Assembly: GCF_024666595.1 (NCBI RefSeq)
Contig: NZ_CP088296.1
Coordinates: 558,001-622,000 of the forward strand
DNA length: 64,000 nt
From: Sphingomonas sp. J315
GTDB taxonomy: Bacteria; Pseudomonadota; Alphaproteobacteria; Sphingomonadales; Sphingomonadaceae
Direction: 5' to 3'
In this document: in pieces, positions 27,342 through 39,268 of the stretch
Numbering within the stretch: position 1 is the first letter of the stretch
Layout of the letters: each line of letters starts with the position of its first letter
Made by a program: the position numbers and the translations under genes
Notes under the pieces: generated by a model
The model's input: the letters and a program-made list of their open reading frames with translations, nothing else
What the model was told of the DNA's origin: nothing
Database searches by the model: none

Positions 27342-28969
27342 ATGCGGGTGATGGGTAACAAGCTGGGCGCATCGCTCGCGGCGGTGTCCGTGCTGGCGAT
27401 GCCGGCGGCGACGCTGCCGGCACCAGTGCTGGCGCAGACCGTCCATGCCGCGCCGCGCGACACGGTCCAGATCGCCACTGGACGTGGCCGATTGATCACG
27501 TTGAGCGCGCCGATGTCCGATATCTTCGTCGCCGACAGCAACGTCGCCGACGTCCAGGTCCGCTCGCCGACCCAGCTTTGGGTGTTCGGCAAGAAGGTCG
27601 GCGAGACCACGGTCTATGCCACCACCAAGGCGGGCAAGGTCATCTATTCGACCACAGTGCGTGTCGGGAACAACTTCGACAGCGTTCAGGGGATGCTCGA
27701 CACGGCGATGCCCGACTCGAACATCACCGCGACGACGATGAACGGCTTCGTGCTGCTCACCGGCACGGTCGCTGCGCCGCAGGATGCGGCAGAGGCGGAA
27801 CGTCTGGCCCAGGCATTTGTCGGCGAAGAGACCAAGATCCTCTCGCGCCTCAAGACCTCGACCCCGCTGCAGGTGAACCTTCAGGTCCGGATCTCGGAGG
27901 TCAGCCGCAGCTTTGCCAAGAATATCGGCAGCAATTTCACCACGCTCGACGGGTCGGGCGGGTTCAAGTTCGGCATCGGCAGCGGACGCCAGCCTGCGAC
28001 CAGCTGGACCACCGACCCCAACCTCCCGCTGGGCGTGGGGGGGGAACGGTCAGTGGCTACACGATCGACCCGATCACGGGCGCGATCACCCAGCGTCCGG
28101 GCACCGCAATCACGCCTGGGCCGGGCCGAACCACGATCGGCGGTCTTGGCCGGTTGTTCGGCCTCGACATTCTCGGCGCGCTCGACCTTGGCGAAACCAA
28201 TGGCCAGGTCTCGACGCTCGCCAACCCGAACCTGACCGCGCTGTCAGGCGAGACCGGATCGTTCCTCGCCGGTGGCGAGATTCCGATCCCGGTCAGCCAG
28301 GGGCTCGGCGCGGTGTCGGTCGAGTATAAGCAATATGGCGTCAGCCTCGCCTACACGCCCACGGTGCTCGCTGACGGCCGCATCTCGCTGCGCGTCCGCC
28401 CCGAAGTGTCGCAGCTGTCGGCCGCCGGATCGGTGACGATCGGCGGCGTGCAGATCCCTGCGCTCACCACCCGCCGCGCGGAAACGACGGTCGAGCTGGG
28501 GTCGGGCCAGAGCCTGATGATTGCCGGCCTGCTCCAGAATTCGCACGACAATTCGATCGATCAGACCCCGGGCCTCGGCAACGTTCCCGTGCTCGGTGCG
28601 CTGTTCCGCTCCAACGGGTTCAAGCGCAACGAGACCGAGTTGGTGATCGTCATCACCCCCTATCTGGTGAAGCCAGTCGACGGGAACCAGATCGCGCTGC
28701 CGACCGACGGCTATCGCGCGCCCGACGACGCAGAGCGCGTGCTGCTCGGTCGCCTTGGCGGGTCGGACAAGGGCGGAAAGCGTCCCACGCCGCAGATGGC
28801 CCCCCCGGTTGGCGCGGAGCCCTCGCTCGGCGCGGCGAGCCCGGTTCAGCCCGAACCGCAGCCCAAGCGCGAGCCGGTCCAGCCGCTCGCTACACCGGCG
28901 GCGCAGGACACCGGCAAGGACAAGCGCAAGCGTGGTGCGGCCCCCGCACCGGGCTTCGGTTTCAATTGA
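27342..28969 (+). CDS. cpaC: Secretin CpaC (RcpA) of the Tad pilus, one frameshift
   Basis: Outer-membrane ring through which the pilus passes. The ATG at 27342 is followed by a signal peptide (LGASLAAVSVLAMPAATLPA), a pilus-formation N domain (LITLSAPMSDIFVADSNVAD), a BON-like part (MLDTAMPDSNITATTMNGFV) and the secretin domain with VPVLGALFRSNGFKRNETEL near its end. The frame breaks in the G8 run 28037-28044; nine G would join LPLGVGGG to TVSGYTIDPITGAITQRP and give about 542 residues. A basic, Pro-rich tail follows the secretin core. Confidence 0.9.
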
Positions 28970-28987
28970 TCGCGGCGAGGAACGACC

Positions 28988-29626
28988 ATGTCGAAGCGTA
29001 ATACGATCCTCTTTCTGAGCGCCGCAGCCGGGCTGTTGTCCGCATGCGGCGTCGGCAGCACCCCGGGTCTCGAATCGGCCAACCAGCCCGTCGTCGCGCG
29101 CACCGATTATGTGTTCGATGCGTCCACCGACGGCAGCTATCTGGCATCCGGCGAGCAGGCGCGCGTCGCCGGCTGGCTCGCGTCGCTACGGCTCGGCCAT
29201 GGCGACCGCGTCTATGTCGACGATCCCGGCAACACCGGCGCAGCGCGTCAGGTGGCGAGCGAAGCGGCGCGCTACGGCGTGCTGCTGTCCGGCCCCGCCC
29301 CGGTCACCGCCGGCGTGGTCCAGCCGGGCATGGTCCGCGTGATCGTCAGCCGCATGAAGGCGAGCGTTCCGGGCTGCCCCGACCGGCGCGACACCGGCGA
29401 CGGCAATTTCGGCGGCAAGACCAGCTCTGGCTATGGCTGCGCGGTCAACGGCAACCTCGCCTCGATGGTCGCGCGTCCGGAGGATCTGGTGCGTGGTGAG
29501 CCCGGCTCGCCCACCGCCGATCCGGCGCAGATCAGCAAGTCGATCAAGGCGCTGCGCGAGGCCGCACCGACTGGCACCGGCGGAACCACGGTCAAAGCCG
29601 AAGCTACGGGAGGAGGCGACCAGTGA
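28988..29626 (+). CDS. cpaD: Pilus assembly lipoprotein CpaD
   Basis: A 212-residue outer-membrane lipoprotein that helps the CpaC secretin assemble. Lipobox LSAAAGLLSAC. The CpaD domain shows RVIVSRMKASVPGCPDRRDT and FGGKTSSGYGCAVNGNLASM, with conserved VARPEDLVRG after it. It lies 18 nt after cpaC, and its stop overlaps the GTG start of cpaE (GTGA at 29623-29626). Confidence 0.9.
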   Translation: MSKRNTILFLSAAAGLLSACGVGSTPGLESANQPVVARTDYVFDASTDGSYLASGEQARVAGWLASLRLGHGDRVYVDDPGNTGAARQVASEAARYGVLLSGPAPVTAGVVQPGMVRVIVSRMKASVPGCPDRRDTGDGNFGGKTSSGYGCAVNGNLASMVARPEDLVRGEPGSPTADPAQISKSIKALREAAPTGTGGTTVKAEATGGGDQ

Positions 29627-30906
29627 ACGCGCCCTTCAACCCCCAGCGCGCTGCCCATCGCGAGCCGTTCGTCGCGTTCGTGTGCGACGAGACGACTGCC
29701 GAAACGATCCGCCCGATCGCGATCGAACAGGGCTGGAACCCCGACAAGGTCAACAAGGGCGGGCTGCGCAATGCGGTCCAGACGCTTTCCGTCTCCGCCA
29801 GCCCGCACATCCTGTTCGTGGACCTGTCCGAATCGGGCGATCCGCTCAACGACATCAATGCCCTCGCCGAAGTGTGCGAGCCGGGTACTGTCGTGATCGC
29901 GTCCGGCCAGGTCAACGACGTCCGCCTGTATCGCGACCTCGTCGCGTCGGGCATTCAGGATTATCTGCTCAAGCCGCTTAATCCCGACGTGATGCGTGAA
30001 GCGTTCGTGCATGCCCAGGCGATGCTGAATGCGCCAAAACATGCCGATGTAGCGTCGGACCGCCCGCATTGCGCGGTTGCGGTGATCGGCACGCGCGGCG
30101 GGGTCGGGGCTTCGACTCTCGCCACCTCGCTCGCCTGGCTGATGAGCGAGAAAAGCGACCGTTCGACCGCGCTGCTCGATCTCGACGTACATTTCGGCAC
30201 CGGCGCACTCACGCTGGACCTCGAACCGGGTCGCGGCCTGACCGACGCGATCGAAAATCCAAGCCGTATCGACGGACTGTTCATCGAACGCGCGATGGTC
30301 AAGGCGTCGGATAAATTGTCCGTGCTGTCTGCTGAAGCGCCGATCAACTCGCCGGTGATGACCGACGGCGCGGCGTTCTTCCAGTTGCAGGAGGAGATCC
30401 GTACCGCGTTCGAGTGCACCGTGGTCGATCTGCCGCGCGCGATGCTGGTCAATTACCCGCACCTCATCTCCGATGTGCAGGTGGCCGTGCTGGTAACCGA
30501 GCTGACCCTGGCTGCCGCGCGCGACGCGATCCGCATCATCAGCTGGTTCAAGTCGAACGCGCCGCATACCCAGCTGATCGTCGTGGCGAACCGGGTTCCG
30601 ACCGGTCAGCTCGAAATCAGCCGCAAGGACTTCGAAGGATCGATCGAGCGCAAGATCGACTATGTGATCCCGCTCGACACCAAGACTGCGGTGCAGGCGG
30701 CGAAGCTGGGCAAACCGCTTGCCGAGGCGGGGAAGAACGTCAAGGCACTCGCCCCGCTGGCCGAGATTGCTGCGCGCGTCGTCGCGATCACCGATTCGGG
30801 CGAAGAGGTCGTTCGCGACAAGGGCAAGGGTGCAGGGGCCAAGGGCGGCTCGCTGCTCGGCAAACTGACCAGTTCGATGAAGCTCGGCCGCAAGGCAAAG
30901 GCATAA
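29623..30906 (+). CDS. cpaE: Pilus assembly ATPase-like localisation protein CpaE (TadZ)
   Basis: A MinD/ParA-type protein that places the Tad machine at the cell pole in relatives. Residues 1-140 form a receiver-like domain (SPHILFVDLSESGDPLNDIN); the ATPase domain begins with the deviant Walker A GTRGGVGASTLATSLAWLM and continues with LLDLDVHFGTGALTLDLEPG. 427 residues; start GTG 29623 overlaps the cpaD stop. The C-terminus is very basic (KLGRKAKA). In most related operons cpaF follows directly; here tadB does. Confidence 0.9.
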   Translation: MNAPFNPQRAAHREPFVAFVCDETTAETIRPIAIEQGWNPDKVNKGGLRNAVQTLSVSASPHILFVDLSESGDPLNDINALAEVCEPGTVVIASGQVNDVRLYRDLVASGIQDYLLKPLNPDVMREAFVHAQAMLNAPKHADVASDRPHCAVAVIGTRGGVGASTLATSLAWLMSEKSDRSTALLDLDVHFGTGALTLDLEPGRGLTDAIENPSRIDGLFIERAMVKASDKLSVLSAEAPINSPVMTDGAAFFQLQEEIRTAFECTVVDLPRAMLVNYPHLISDVQVAVLVTELTLAAARDAIRIISWFKSNAPHTQLIVVANRVPTGQLEISRKDFEGSIERKIDYVIPLDTKTAVQAAKLGKPLAEAGKNVKALAPLAEIAARVVAITDSGEEVVRDKGKGAGAKGGSLLGKLTSSMKLGRKAKA

Positions 30907-30952
30907 CCGGTGTCGGCTACGGCCGGCTCCCCGTTTCCGGAGGCGTAACAGG

Positions 30953-31930
30953 GTGGAATTGCTCCCGATGATGATGCTGGCGGGCGGCACCTTCATGGTG
31001 CTCGCGCTGCTCATCCTCGCCTTTGCCGGTCCATCGGCGAAGACCGCGAGCGCGCGCCGCCTCACCAGCGTGCGCGATCGTCACGTCGGCGTCGTCGGCG
31101 CGGGCGCGGTCGAGGCGCAGCTACGCCGTATCTCGACCGGGCGCGCGACCAAGATGGACAATGCCGCGGCGCGGTTCCTGCCCAACCCGGCCCAGCTCGG
31201 CAAACGCTTGGCAATGACCGGAAAGCCGTGGTCCGTCGGCCAATATGGCATGGCGTCGGTCGGTATCGTCGTGGTGATCGCAGCTGCGCTGATGGTGCAG
31301 GGGCTGCCCGCGCTGCTCGCGCTGCTCGTCGGTATCATCGTCGGCGGCGGCCTGCCGCATATGGTTGTCGGGTTCCTGATCAACCGCCGCATCGCGCGCT
31401 TCACCGCGAAATTCCCCGACGCGATCGAATTGCTCGTGCGCGGCCTGCGCTCGGGCCTTCCGATCACCGAGACGATGGGTGTCGTCGGTGCGGAGGTCGA
31501 TGGCCCGGTAGGCGAGGAGTTCCGCTCGATCAGCGACAAGATGAAGATCGGTCGCACCCTCGACCAGGCGCTTCAGGAAACCGCCGACCGACTGGGTACA
31601 CCCGAATTCCAGTTCTTTTGCATCACGATCGCGATCCAGCGCGAGACCGGCGGCAACCTTGCCGAAACGCTCGCCAACCTCGCCGAGGTGCTGCGGAAGC
31701 GCAGCCAGATGAAGCTGAAGATCAAGGCGATGTCGTCGGAATCCAAGGCATCGGCTTATATCATCGGCGCGCTGCCGTTCATCGTCTTCGGCATGATCTG
31801 GATGATCAACGACACCTATATGCAGGGGTTCTTCATTGACCAGCGGCTGATCATCGCCGGCGGCGGCGGGATCATCTGGATGGGTATCGGGGCCTTCATC
31901 ATGGCCAAGATGATCAATTTCGAGATTTGA
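30953..31930 (+). CDS. tadB: Inner-membrane platform protein TadB
   Basis: Type II secretion F domain protein, one of the two platform subunits of the Tad pilus motor. 325 residues from GTG 30953 (reads MELLPMMMLAGGTF), preceded by a GGAGG (CGGAGGCGTAACAGG). Membrane helices lie near the N-terminus, in the middle (PALLALLVGIIVGGGLPHMV) and at the end (YIIGALPFIVFGMIWMIND). The F-domain part is FPDAIELLVRGLRSGLPITE. Its partner ATPase CpaF is not found beside it. Confidence 0.9.
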   Translation: MELLPMMMLAGGTFMVLALLILAFAGPSAKTASARRLTSVRDRHVGVVGAGAVEAQLRRISTGRATKMDNAAARFLPNPAQLGKRLAMTGKPWSVGQYGMASVGIVVVIAAALMVQGLPALLALLVGIIVGGGLPHMVVGFLINRRIARFTAKFPDAIELLVRGLRSGLPITETMGVVGAEVDGPVGEEFRSISDKMKIGRTLDQALQETADRLGTPEFQFFCITIAIQRETGGNLAETLANLAEVLRKRSQMKLKIKAMSSESKASAYIIGALPFIVFGMIWMINDTYMQGFFIDQRLIIAGGGGIIWMGIGAFIMAKMINFEI

Positions 31931-31934
31931 TGAA

Positions 31935-32933
31935 ATGATGACCGCTCCCTCCGGCCCCACCCTGCTCGGCGTCGACGTGATCTATGTCGCCACGGTCCTG
32001 GCAGGTGTCGCCGCGTTCAGCGTGCTGCTCGCCATTTACGCCGCCGCGTCGGTGCGCGATCCGATGGCAAAGCGCGTCAAGGCACTCAACGAACGCCGCG
32101 AACAGCTCAAGGCCGGCATCACCGCATCGACCAGCAAGCGCCGGGCGAAGCTGGTCCAGAAGAACGCGACCACCGACCGCATCCGCGACTTCCTCTCGTC
32201 GCTCAAGGTGCTTCAGGATTCGCAGGTCAAGACCGCGCAGATCAAGCTGATGCAGGCAGGCATCCGGTCCAAGGATTATGCCGTTGCGGTAATCTTCGGT
32301 CGGCTGGTGCTTCCGATCGTGATCGGCGGTACGATGGCGTTCCTCGTCTATGGGACCGAAATGTTCGCCGACTGGACGCCGCTCAAGGCTTATGGCCTCG
32401 TCGCGGGCAGCGCGATCCTGAGCTACAAGGCACCGGACATCTATCTCAAGAACAAGATCCAGAAGCGGTCGCACGCGATTCGAAAGGGCATTCCTGACGC
32501 GCTCGACCTGCTGGTGATCTGTGCCGAAGCGGGACTCACGGTCGATGCGGCCTTTGGTCGCGTCTCCAAGGAATTGGGCAAGGCTTATCCCGAACTGGGC
32601 GAGGAATTTTCGCTCACCGCGATCGAGCTGGGTTTCCTCACCGATCGCCGCCAGGCCTTTGAAAATCTGGCCACCCGCATCGATCTCGACTCGGTGCGCG
32701 GGGTCGTCACGACGATGATTCAGACCGAGAAATACGGCACCCCGCTCGCTTCCGCGCTGCGCGTGCTGTCTGCCGAATTCCGCAACGAACGCATGATGCG
32801 CGCCGAGGAAAAGGCCGCGCGCCTGCCCGCGATCATGACCGTACCGCTGATCCTGTTCATCCTTCCGGTGCTGTTCGTCGTCATCCTCGGTCCGGCGGCC
32901 TGCTCGATCAACGACGCGCTGATGAGCGGATAA
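31935..32933 (+). CDS. tadC: Inner-membrane platform protein TadC
   Basis: Second F-domain platform subunit, 332 residues. Helices at VIYVATVLAGVAAFSVLLAI, GRLVLPIVIGGTMAFLVY and the C-terminal MTVPLILFILPVLFVVILGP. The T2SSF segment is IPDALDLLVICAEAGLTVDA. It starts 5 nt after tadB. It is the last recognisable pilus gene of the cluster; tadD-type and pseudopilin genes are absent. Confidence 0.9.
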   Translation: MMTAPSGPTLLGVDVIYVATVLAGVAAFSVLLAIYAAASVRDPMAKRVKALNERREQLKAGITASTSKRRAKLVQKNATTDRIRDFLSSLKVLQDSQVKTAQIKLMQAGIRSKDYAVAVIFGRLVLPIVIGGTMAFLVYGTEMFADWTPLKAYGLVAGSAILSYKAPDIYLKNKIQKRSHAIRKGIPDALDLLVICAEAGLTVDAAFGRVSKELGKAYPELGEEFSLTAIELGFLTDRRQAFENLATRIDLDSVRGVVTTMIQTEKYGTPLASALRVLSAEFRNERMMRAEEKAARLPAIMTVPLILFILPVLFVVILGPAACSINDALMSG

Positions 32934-32941
32934 CCTCCCGT

Positions 32942-32966
32942 GCCACCCGTCGATTCGGCGGGTGGC
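32942..32966 (+). terminator. Possible hairpin terminator after tadC
   Basis: The stem GCCACCCG (32942-32949) pairs with CGGGTGGC (32959-32966) just after the tadC stop. The following bases are GCTCGGCTGCCGCTTTGG, which is only weakly T-rich, so intrinsic termination is uncertain. Confidence 0.35.
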
Positions 32967-33021
32967 GCTCGGCTGCCGCTTTGGTTAACCTGTTTCGAAC
33001 GCGAAATGGGGAGACGCGACC

Positions 33022-33648
33022 ATGTTGTTCACCACGCCCACCGAATGGGCGGCGCTTGGCTTCACGCTTGTTGCCGGCTGGTTCTTTGGTCTGGCCAGCA
33101 GCTCGGGCGGCAAGAAATGGAAGCGCCAGCTCGAAGATGCCGAGATCAATTACGCCAGTGCGCGCGACCGCGATGACGCCGAGTTGCGCGCGGCCAAGGA
33201 TCGCATCCGTGAGCTCGAGCGCGAACTGCGCGATTCGCGCCCCGCGCAGTCGGCTGCACCGGTGGTCGGTGCGGCAGTGGCCGGGGCAGCCGCCGCGACG
33301 CTGATCGAGCGCGCGCATGACAAGGCGCAGGACAAGGGCGATGCCGCCCCCGCGCCTGAACCGGCGAACAACTGGATTCCGGAGGGACCGCCCCCGCCCC
33401 CATTGCCGATGGGGACATCCGAAGCGCAGCCCGTCGAGTCCACGCCTGCGCCTGCCCCCGTGCAGGAGGAGGTCGCCCCGGCTTCGCCCGTGGCCACCTT
33501 TCCAGCGTCAGAGAGCGGAACGTCGGCAGATGCGGGCGGAACGGATCCAGCTGCGCCGGGAGCGACTGATCAAGGCGAGCCAACCGGGAGCGTGAGCAAC
33601 GAATGGCTGCCCCCGCACGTCCGGGCAGACACCGCGCCGCAACACTGA
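33022..33648 (+). CDS. Membrane-anchored coiled-coil protein with Pro/Ala-rich tail
   Basis: A 208-residue protein of unknown function. One hydrophobic segment at the N-terminus (WAALGFTLVAGWFFGLASS), then a charged helix that looks like a coiled coil (KRQLEDAEINYASARDRDDA, DRIRELERELRDSR), a second small hydrophobic Ala/Gly patch, and a disordered Pro/Ala/Glu-rich tail. A GGGGAG ribosome site precedes the ATG. It follows the pilus cluster by 88 nt in the same direction, but nothing ties it to pili except position. Confidence 0.6.
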   Translation: MLFTTPTEWAALGFTLVAGWFFGLASSSGGKKWKRQLEDAEINYASARDRDDAELRAAKDRIRELERELRDSRPAQSAAPVVGAAVAGAAAATLIERAHDKAQDKGDAAPAPEPANNWIPEGPPPPPLPMGTSEAQPVESTPAPAPVQEEVAPASPVATFPASESGTSADAGGTDPAAPGATDQGEPTGSVSNEWLPPHVRADTAPQH

Positions 33649-33661
33649 TCGCGCGACGGGG

Positions 33662-34209
33662 TCAGCTCCCGCCGAGCAGGATAGCCTGATAATGTTCGAC
33701 CACGTCGGCGAGGGGCCTCCCCTCGCCGTCGAGGACGATCGCGCGATGGCGCACAACAACACCGCCGGGCGATACCCGGCCCGGCCGTACCTGCCATGTC
33801 GAATAGGTTTCGCGGCGTGGTGAGAGCGGCAGGATGACTCGGCCAAAAGGCACATCGCTTCCATCGAGAGCGGTGTTCATCTCTGGCGTGAGACGGCTGG
33901 CAACATACCAGTTGGTCGCCTTCGACAGGACATGGCTTCCGCACATCAGCCGCACCCGGCGATAGCCCAACATCTCGTCCTTGCCGACCTTGAGCCGCGT
34001 CCGCGCGGGCGATGCGCTGGCGACGACGCGCCCGCGCTTCACCTCGGCCCGCACCCGCGGCGGATCGGCAAGACCCAGCGCGGCGCAACGCGCCTCCAGC
34101 ACGCCGGTCGCGGTGGGCGCGGCGAGCAGATCGGCATTGAGGCGGTCGACTGGCGTCATCTGCGCGGCGGCGACGGCCTCGATCAGAATCGCGGCCAGCG
34201 CCATTCCAC

Positions 34210-34213
<4 letters not shown>
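33662..34213 (-). CDS. Exported protein, possibly with a chorismate lyase-like fold
   Basis: A 183-residue protein beginning with a short hydrophobic segment (MALAAILIEAVAAAQM). The start can be GTG 34213, which overlaps the ppdK stop in a GTGA, or ATG 34204. The central and C-terminal parts, YRRVRLMCGSHVLSKATNWY, then SDVPFGRVILPLSPRRE and VVRHRAIVLDGEGRPL, resemble UbiC/chorismate lyase-like domains in spacing and in the PFGR motif. This assignment is tentative and an enzymatic role in the periplasm would be unusual. It is probably cotranscribed with ppdK. Confidence 0.5.
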
Positions 34214-36873
<2,660 letters not shown>

Positions 36874-37006
36874 TCAAACCCCTTCCGTGACTTGGCGCGG
36901 GGCCTACCGCAGGTGCGAAGAAGGCGAAAGGGCTTGTCCCCCGTTGTCAGGGGGAAGAAATGCTACAGGCGTGTGAAATTTGGGGGTGGCCCAATAAACT
37001 GACCTC

Positions 37007-37094
37007 GTCACCCCGGACTTGTTCCGGGGTCCACCGCGCCCCATGCGCGGACGCCCAAGTGGAGGAGTGGACCCCGGAACAAGTCCGGGGTGAC
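37007..37094. repeat. Perfect 27-bp inverted repeat pair (REPIN-like), CCCCGGAC family
   Basis: Arm 37007-37033 (GTCACCCCGGACTTGTTCCG...) and arm 37068-37094 (...CAAGTCCGGGGTGAC) are exact inverse complements over 27 bp, 34 bp apart. Each arm also carries its own short palindrome (CCCCGGA...TCCGGGG). It lies in the gap between the ppdK start and the glyS stop, so it may end or stabilise the glyQS transcript. A separate small stem (CCCCC...GGGGG) is found at about 36936-36955. The outer bases GTCACCCC are shared with the element inside glyS. Confidence 0.8.
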
Positions 37095-37123
37095 CAGAAA
37101 TTCCCAGGTTGCCGAGACGCCGC

Positions 37124-39268
37124 CTACCCCTCGATCTTCCCGAAATCCGCGACGCGGTGAACGGCATCGCGCATGCGGGCGAGCAACGCGAGGCGTGCGG
37201 CGCGCTTGTCCTTGTCGGCGTCGTTGACCGTCACATCCTCAAAGAACGCGTCGATCGGCGCGCGCAGCGTCGCGAGCGCGGCCATCGCGCCCTCGAAGTC
37301 CTCCGCCTCGACCGCCGCCGCAGCCTTCGGCTCGGCCGCGTCGAGCGCGGAGATCAGGGCCGCCTCGGCGGGTTCGGGCGACGCATTGGCCCCCGCCCCC
37401 TCGGGCACGCCGCCCTCCTTCTTCAGGATATTCGCCGCGCGCTTGTAGCCGGCGAGCAAATTCGCCCCATCCTCGGTCGCCATGAACGCCTGCAGCGCAT
37501 GGACGCGCGCGAGAAGGCGGACGAGATCATCCTCCCCGCCCAGCGCGAACACCGCGTCGATCAGGTCGTGGCGGACGCCCGCTTCGCGCTGCTGGACCTT
37601 GAGGCGGTCGGCGAAGAAGTCACGAGTCTGAGCAGAAAACCCGGTCAGATCGTGACGGGAATAGCGCAGCCACATGGTGGCCAATTGCATGAGATTTGCC
37701 AGATCGAAGCGAAGATTGTTCGTGGTCATCAGCGCCAGGACGCCCAGAGCAGCACGACGCAGCGCAAACGGATCCTTCGAACCGGACGGCGGCAAACCAA
37801 CCGCGAAAAATGCCGAAATCGTATCCAGCTTATCCGCCAGCGACACCGCCACCGTAACCGGCGAGGTCGGCACTTCGTCGCCCTGCCCGACCGGCTTGTA
37901 ATGGTCGCGGATCGCGGCGGCGACGGCGGGGTCTTCGCCCTGTGCAGCTGCGTAATAGCCGCCCATCAGGCCCTGCAACTCGGGGAATTCGCCGACCATG
38001 CCGGTGACGAGGTCCGCCTTGCACAGCCGCGCGGCGCGTTCGGCGAGGTCGGCCAATTCCGTCACCCCAGCGGAAGCTGGGGTCTTTTGCGGCTCTTGCG
38101 CGGTGCCATCGCGGGAGACCCCAGCTTTCGCTGGGGTGACGATTTGTTGCTCAACCAACCACCGGGCCAGCTTGGCAACGCGATCGACCTTGTCGGCAAC
38201 CGTCCCCAGCTTCTCATGAAAAACGATCTTTTCGAGCTTCGGACGCAGGTCATCCAGCCGCGTCTTCAAATCGGTTTCGTAAAAGAACCGCGCATCGCTC
38301 AACCGCGCGGCGAGGACCTTCTGGTTGCCCTCGACGATCTTGTCGCCGCCATCCGCCGCGTCGATATTCGCGGTGCAGATGAAGGCGTTGGCGAGCTTGC
38401 CCTCGGCATTTGTGCAGACAAAATATTTCTGGTTCACGCGCGCGGTGAGCTGGATCACCTCGGGCGGCACATCCAGAAACGCTTCATCGAAGCGGCCGAG
38501 CAGCGGCACCGGCCATTCGGTGAGGCCCGCATTCTCGATCAGCAGCCCTTCGTCCTCGACCAAGGTCAGCCCGGCCTTGTTCGCCGCCAGCTTCGCGCCG
38601 ACCGCGATGGTCGCGCGGCGCTCATGTTGGTCGACGATGACATGGCATGCGCGCAGCTTTTCGACATAGTCGGCGGCGCTGCCGATGGTGATGACGCCCG
38701 GATGGTGGAAACGGTGCCCGACCGTGGCGGCACCCGATTTCACTCCGGCGACCTCACACTCGACGATCTGCTCGCCCAGCAGCGCCACTATGCCCTGCAG
38801 CGGGCGGACCCAGCGCAGGCTCTCGGTCGACAGCGAGGCCTCGCCCCAGCGCATCGACTTCGGCCAGGGGAAAGCTCGCACGATCGCCGGGATCGCTTCG
38901 GTCAGCACGTCCGCCGTGGCGCGGCCCGGCTTGTCGATCACCGCGAACAAGGTCGCGCGGCCCTTGACGTCGCGAACTTCGCAGCCAGTAAACTCAATCT
39001 GAGCCTTCTTTAGAAAGCCGTCGATCGCTGGCTGTGGCGCATCAACCGGAGGCCCCTTTAGTTCCTCACGCAGCGCCTCCGTCTGCTCGGGCAGATCGCG
39101 CGCAATCAGTGTGAGGCGGCGCGGGGTGGCATAGGTGACGAGTTCGGCGGCCTTCAGTCCCGCCTTGTCGAGTTCGGCGGTGAACAGGCGCGCAAGATCC
39201 TCGCGCGCCTTGTCCTGCATGCGTGCGGGGATTTCTTCGGAGCGGAGTTCGAGGAGGAAGTCGGTCAC
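37124..39268 (-). CDS. glyS: Glycine--tRNA ligase beta subunit, with in-frame repeat insertion
   Basis: Beta chain of the alpha2beta2 glycyl-tRNA synthetase; it binds tRNA and holds HD-like and anticodon domains. About 714 residues from GTG 39268 (reads [18 protein letters not shown]), which overlaps the glyQ stop in a GTGA. Family features include RFYHPGV-like [15 protein letters not shown] and [15 protein letters not shown], and later [20 protein letters not shown]. Between residues of EQQIV and [12 protein letters not shown] lies an unusual stretch, [20 protein letters not shown] and ASAGVT, that is encoded by a palindromic repeat (38061-38140). The frame stays open across it, so the enzyme is probably made with this extra loop. 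Confidence 0.94.
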   Translation of the reverse strand: MTDFLLELRSEEIPARMQDKAREDLARLFTAELDKAGLKAAELVTYATPRRLTLIARDLPEQTEALREELKGPPVDAPQPAIDGFLKKAQIEFTGCEVRDVKGRATLFAVIDKPGRATADVLTEAIPAIVRAFPWPKSMRWGEASLSTESLRWVRPLQGIVALLGEQIVECEVAGVKSGAATVGHRFHHPGVITIGSAADYVEKLRACHVIVDQHERRATIAVGAKLAANKAGLTLVEDEGLLIENAGLTEWPVPLLGRFDEAFLDVPPEVIQLTARVNQKYFVCTNAEGKLANAFICTANIDAADGGDKIVEGNQKVLAARLSDARFFYETDLKTRLDDLRPKLEKIVFHEKLGTVADKVDRVAKLARWLVEQQIVTPAKAGVSRDGTAQEPQKTPASAGVTELADLAERAARLCKADLVTGMVGEFPELQGLMGGYYAAAQGEDPAVAAAIRDHYKPVGQGDEVPTSPVTVAVSLADKLDTISAFFAVGLPPSGSKDPFALRRAALGVLALMTTNNLRFDLANLMQLATMWLRYSRHDLTGFSAQTRDFFADRLKVQQREAGVRHDLIDAVFALGGEDDLVRLLARVHALQAFMATEDGANLLAGYKRAANILKKEGGVPEGAGANASPEPAEAALISALDAAEPKAAAAVEAEDFEGAMAALATLRAPIDAFFEDVTVNDADKDKRAARLALLARMRDAVHRVADFGKIEG
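38061..38140. repeat. 80-bp palindromic element inserted in frame in glyS
   Basis: Arm 38061-38085 (GTCACCCCAGCGGAAGCTGG...) and arm 38116-38140 (...GCTTTCGCTGGGGTGAC) are inverse complements over 25 bp with one mismatch, around a 30-bp spacer. The general design matches the intergenic pair at 37007-37094. In the glyS reading direction the arms code for TPAKAGV and TPASAGV. It lies in the region just before the conserved ERAARL helix, where the family varies in length. Confidence 0.85.

Noticed and set aside
26298..28235. A natural CpaB-CpaC fusion protein
   Set aside because: The fused frame has a signal peptide in the middle and is explained by one missing base in a G run, after which both proteins have normal ends.
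29431..31065. 544-codon minus-strand open frame
   Set aside because: Antisense to cpaD, cpaE and the tadB start; shadow of high-GC third positions.
37109..39013. 634-codon plus-strand open frame
   Set aside because: Antisense to glyS, whose motifs are unmistakable.
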